NCBI GenBank assembly: GCA_905142475.1 | Contig: LR990730.1 | Location: forward strand, 930,001 to 994,000 | From: Xanthomonas hydrangeae | Lineage (GTDB): Bacteria > Pseudomonadota > Gammaproteobacteria > Xanthomonadales > Xanthomonadaceae | Direction of reading: 5' to 3' | Length of the DNA: 64,000 nt | Part shown: positions 62,545 through 64,000 of the stretch, piece after piece | Numbering within the stretch: position 1 is the stretch's first letter | Layout of the letters: each line of letters opens with the position of its first letter | The notes under the pieces: generated by a model | What the model was told of the DNA's origin: nothing | Databases searched by the model: none | The model's input: only the letters and a program-made list of their open reading frames with translations | Made by a program: the position numbers and the translations under genes

Positions 62545-63260
62545 CGCGCACGCGTTGGATTCTGGTATTTGCACTGATGTTGTTGGTGGCAATGCTGGCA
62601 TGGCTGCCACTGCGCCTGGTGCTGCCACGCGAAGGACTGCCGTTCTCGGTCCTGGACGTTGAAGGGCCGGTATGGGCCGGTACGTTGCGGCAGGTGCAAT
62701 GGCAAGGCATCGCGTTCGGCGATGTCACGGTGCGGCCGCGCGTCTGGCCATTGTTGCGTGGCGAGCGTCAGGTGCACTTGCAGACCACGCAGCTGCAACT
62801 GCTGCTGGTGGATGGCACGCAACACGGTATCGGCGATGCGCAAGGGCAGCTGCTGGTACGTCAGCCAGCGGGCATGGTGTTGATCGATCTGGCGTTGGAG
62901 CTGCAGCAGGTGGATCTGCTGTTCGATGCCACCGGCTGCGTGCAGGCAGGTGGGCGGGTCGGCCTGCAACTGCTGGCGAGTGGCGCGGGCGAGCTGCCAG
63001 GTCTGCCGCCGTTGCGCTTGTCCGGGCAGCCGAGATGCGTGGACGACACCGCAGTGCTGGCGCTGCTGCCCGACGCCGCGCTGCCTGCCGGCGTGCAGGC
63101 CGATGCACAGCTGCAACTGTGGCGCGATGGACGCTGGCAGCTGCAGTCACGCGTCGATCCGGGTCAGGACGCGGTGTTGGGTGTGGGCCTGCAATTGCTG
63201 GGCTTCGCCGCCACCCCGGAGCGCACCTTGTTGCGCATCGACCAGGGTCAACTGCGCTGA
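62541..63260 (+). CDS. xcsN: type II secretion protein XcsN (GspN)
   Basis: 239 residues from GTG 62541 inside the xcsM stop. One N-terminal membrane segment (WILVFALMLLVAMLAWLPL) is followed by a periplasmic domain with GPVWAGTLRQVQWQGIAFGDV, as in the T2SS N family. It is the last gene of the operon. The stop codon lies in the loop of CTGCGC-tga-GCGCAG (63252-63266), a weak terminator candidate. Confidence 0.88.
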   Translation: MTRTRWILVFALMLLVAMLAWLPLRLVLPREGLPFSVLDVEGPVWAGTLRQVQWQGIAFGDVTVRPRVWPLLRGERQVHLQTTQLQLLLVDGTQHGIGDAQGQLLVRQPAGMVLIDLALELQQVDLLFDATGCVQAGGRVGLQLLASGAGELPGLPPLRLSGQPRCVDDTAVLALLPDAALPAGVQADAQLQLWRDGRWQLQSRVDPGQDAVLGVGLQLLGFAATPERTLLRIDQGQLR

Positions 63261-63987
63261 GCGCAGCTTTGCCTGCTACGCGCCAGGCACTCTTTCTTCT
63301 GCACCATTAGCGTGCATGTGTGGCGGCCGGTGTCTTCGTCCAGGCCGATGTGGCGCCACACCCGATCCGTCCGCTGACAACGTTGTCGTCGTCTCGCAGC
63401 CTGCAGTCATCGCGGCGGTCGACCGGCTGTAGTGATGACGCGCACGTATCGCGTTCGGTCACGCAGGAGCCCGGAATGATGGACTGTGATGCAGATTCCA
63501 CCCATTCCGCTGCGCCGTACACAGTACGGAGCCGGCAAAAGTGGTCTGGTGTCTGTGAATTGGTTACTGACTGGTCCTATGACAACGATACCCGGGCTGC
63601 ACCCGGATGATCCGGCGCGCACCACTAAAACCCGTTAAAAGATGGGTTGAAGCCCGAATCCGGCAGCGCCATCGAACACTTTCGACAGTGACTGTTGACA
63701 GAATCTTTTAAAGACCATAAGAATCAAATTCACTGAATTGGTATTTGCCAGTCAGGGCCGTTGATCAGCAATGGCACGCGATGTCCGTCCTGGGAGGGGG
63801 CGGCATCGGCACCCACGGGGGGCCGTACGGGGTGTTTCTCAAACAACAGATCGCAGGCGGTTCCGGATGTCCGGGACTGGGGGCCTGTGCGCGTGCGGGT
63901 GGGTTGCCCAACGCCGGGATCTGTCATCGCTGATCGATCGGAATGCCAGTCGCGTCGTCGTCCAGCCATTCCACCTCAGGATCTCCC
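63261..63987. other. long gene-free region with a promoter for the next gene
   Basis: 727 bp without a credible gene. It holds a small AACCC/GGGTT stem-loop near 63628-63650, a sigma-70-like promoter at 63695-63723 and, behind it, a G-rich stretch (63790-63840). The short open frames here lack a ribosome site and family likeness. Confidence 0.6.
63695..63723 (+). promoter_or_regulatory. candidate sigma-70 promoter
   Basis: TTGACA (63695-63700), 17 bp, TAAGAA (63718-63723). The surrounding DNA is locally AT-rich. If used, the leader of the next gene would be about 260 nt. Confidence 0.6.
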
Positions 63988-64000
63988 ATGTCACCTGTCT
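63988..64000 (+). CDS. start of a truncated gene
   Basis: ATG at 63988 with AGGATC upstream gives MSPV before the window ends. Nothing can be said about the product. Confidence 0.45.

Noticed and set aside
63745..63933. 62-codon frame in the leader of the last gene
   Set aside because: Gly-rich, no ribosome site, no recognisable fold.

Overview
The window is GC-rich, densely coding chromosomal DNA that reads as a Xanthomonas species. The evidence is a polygalacturonase preceded by a textbook PIP box (the HrpX-type promoter element of xanthomonads), a type II secretion cluster in the Xcs order C-D-E-F-G-H-I-J-K-L-M-N, TonB-dependent receptors, and the palindromic intergenic repeats typical of these genomes. 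The presence of an Xcs cluster argues against X. oryzae. This assignment is inference from gene content; no rRNA, tRNA, CRISPR, transposase or prophage gene was seen.

Layout. Bases 1-7203: an alcohol-metabolism style locus with a 5'-truncated beta-propeller protein, a zinc-type alcohol dehydrogenase with an altered metal-ligand position, a TonB-dependent receptor, and a convergent AcoR-like sigma-54 activator. 7583-8515: a PfkB-family sugar/nucleoside kinase. 8802-14950: the cell-shape operon mreB-mreC-mreD-mrdA-rodA. 15478-17027: secreted polygalacturonase with its PIP box. 17316-21334: peptidoglycan enzymes mltB-rlpA-dacC. 21457-22518: an LpxR-type lipid A deacylase. 22794-24787: ybeD-lipB-lipA (lipoate). 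25020-27203: the Prc protease. 27688-28554: a secreted endonuclease/phosphatase-fold protein.

28725-33492 is the most unusual segment: a bifunctional NMN adenylyltransferase/Nudix gene and nadV (NAD salvage) each carry the same short stem-loop exactly 27 nt before the start codon. They are followed by an unassigned radical SAM enzyme and a methyltransferase-nucleotidyltransferase fusion that overlap each other and lie directly behind nadV. 33566-38908: lipoprotein, glycine-zipper protein, an unknown secreted protein, gnd, a Gfo/Idh/MocA oxidoreductase and a BON-domain protein. 39186-42940: a histidine kinase/response regulator trio. 43034-46112: folK, pteridine reductase, MidA-like methyltransferase and a VanZ-like protein. 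46113-47025 holds only repeats, including a near-perfect tandem duplication.

47026-63260: a 2-oxoglutarate oxygenase diverges from a beta-helix lipoprotein gene, which is followed by a second TonB-dependent receptor and the twelve-gene Xcs type II secretion operon. Similar TGTGTC repeats lie upstream of the lipoprotein gene and of xcsC, which suggests shared control and a possible cargo-receptor-secretion module. The window ends at the first codons of another gene after a long leader.

Three repeat families punctuate the intergenic DNA: a 108-bp palindrome with conserved flanks (and a shorter relative), a GGGATTGGGGATT-type inverted repeat that has also entered the 3' end of mreC, and a CCCCTCTCC-type inverted repeat. 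Where a start codon differs from the longest open frame, the reason is given in the entry.
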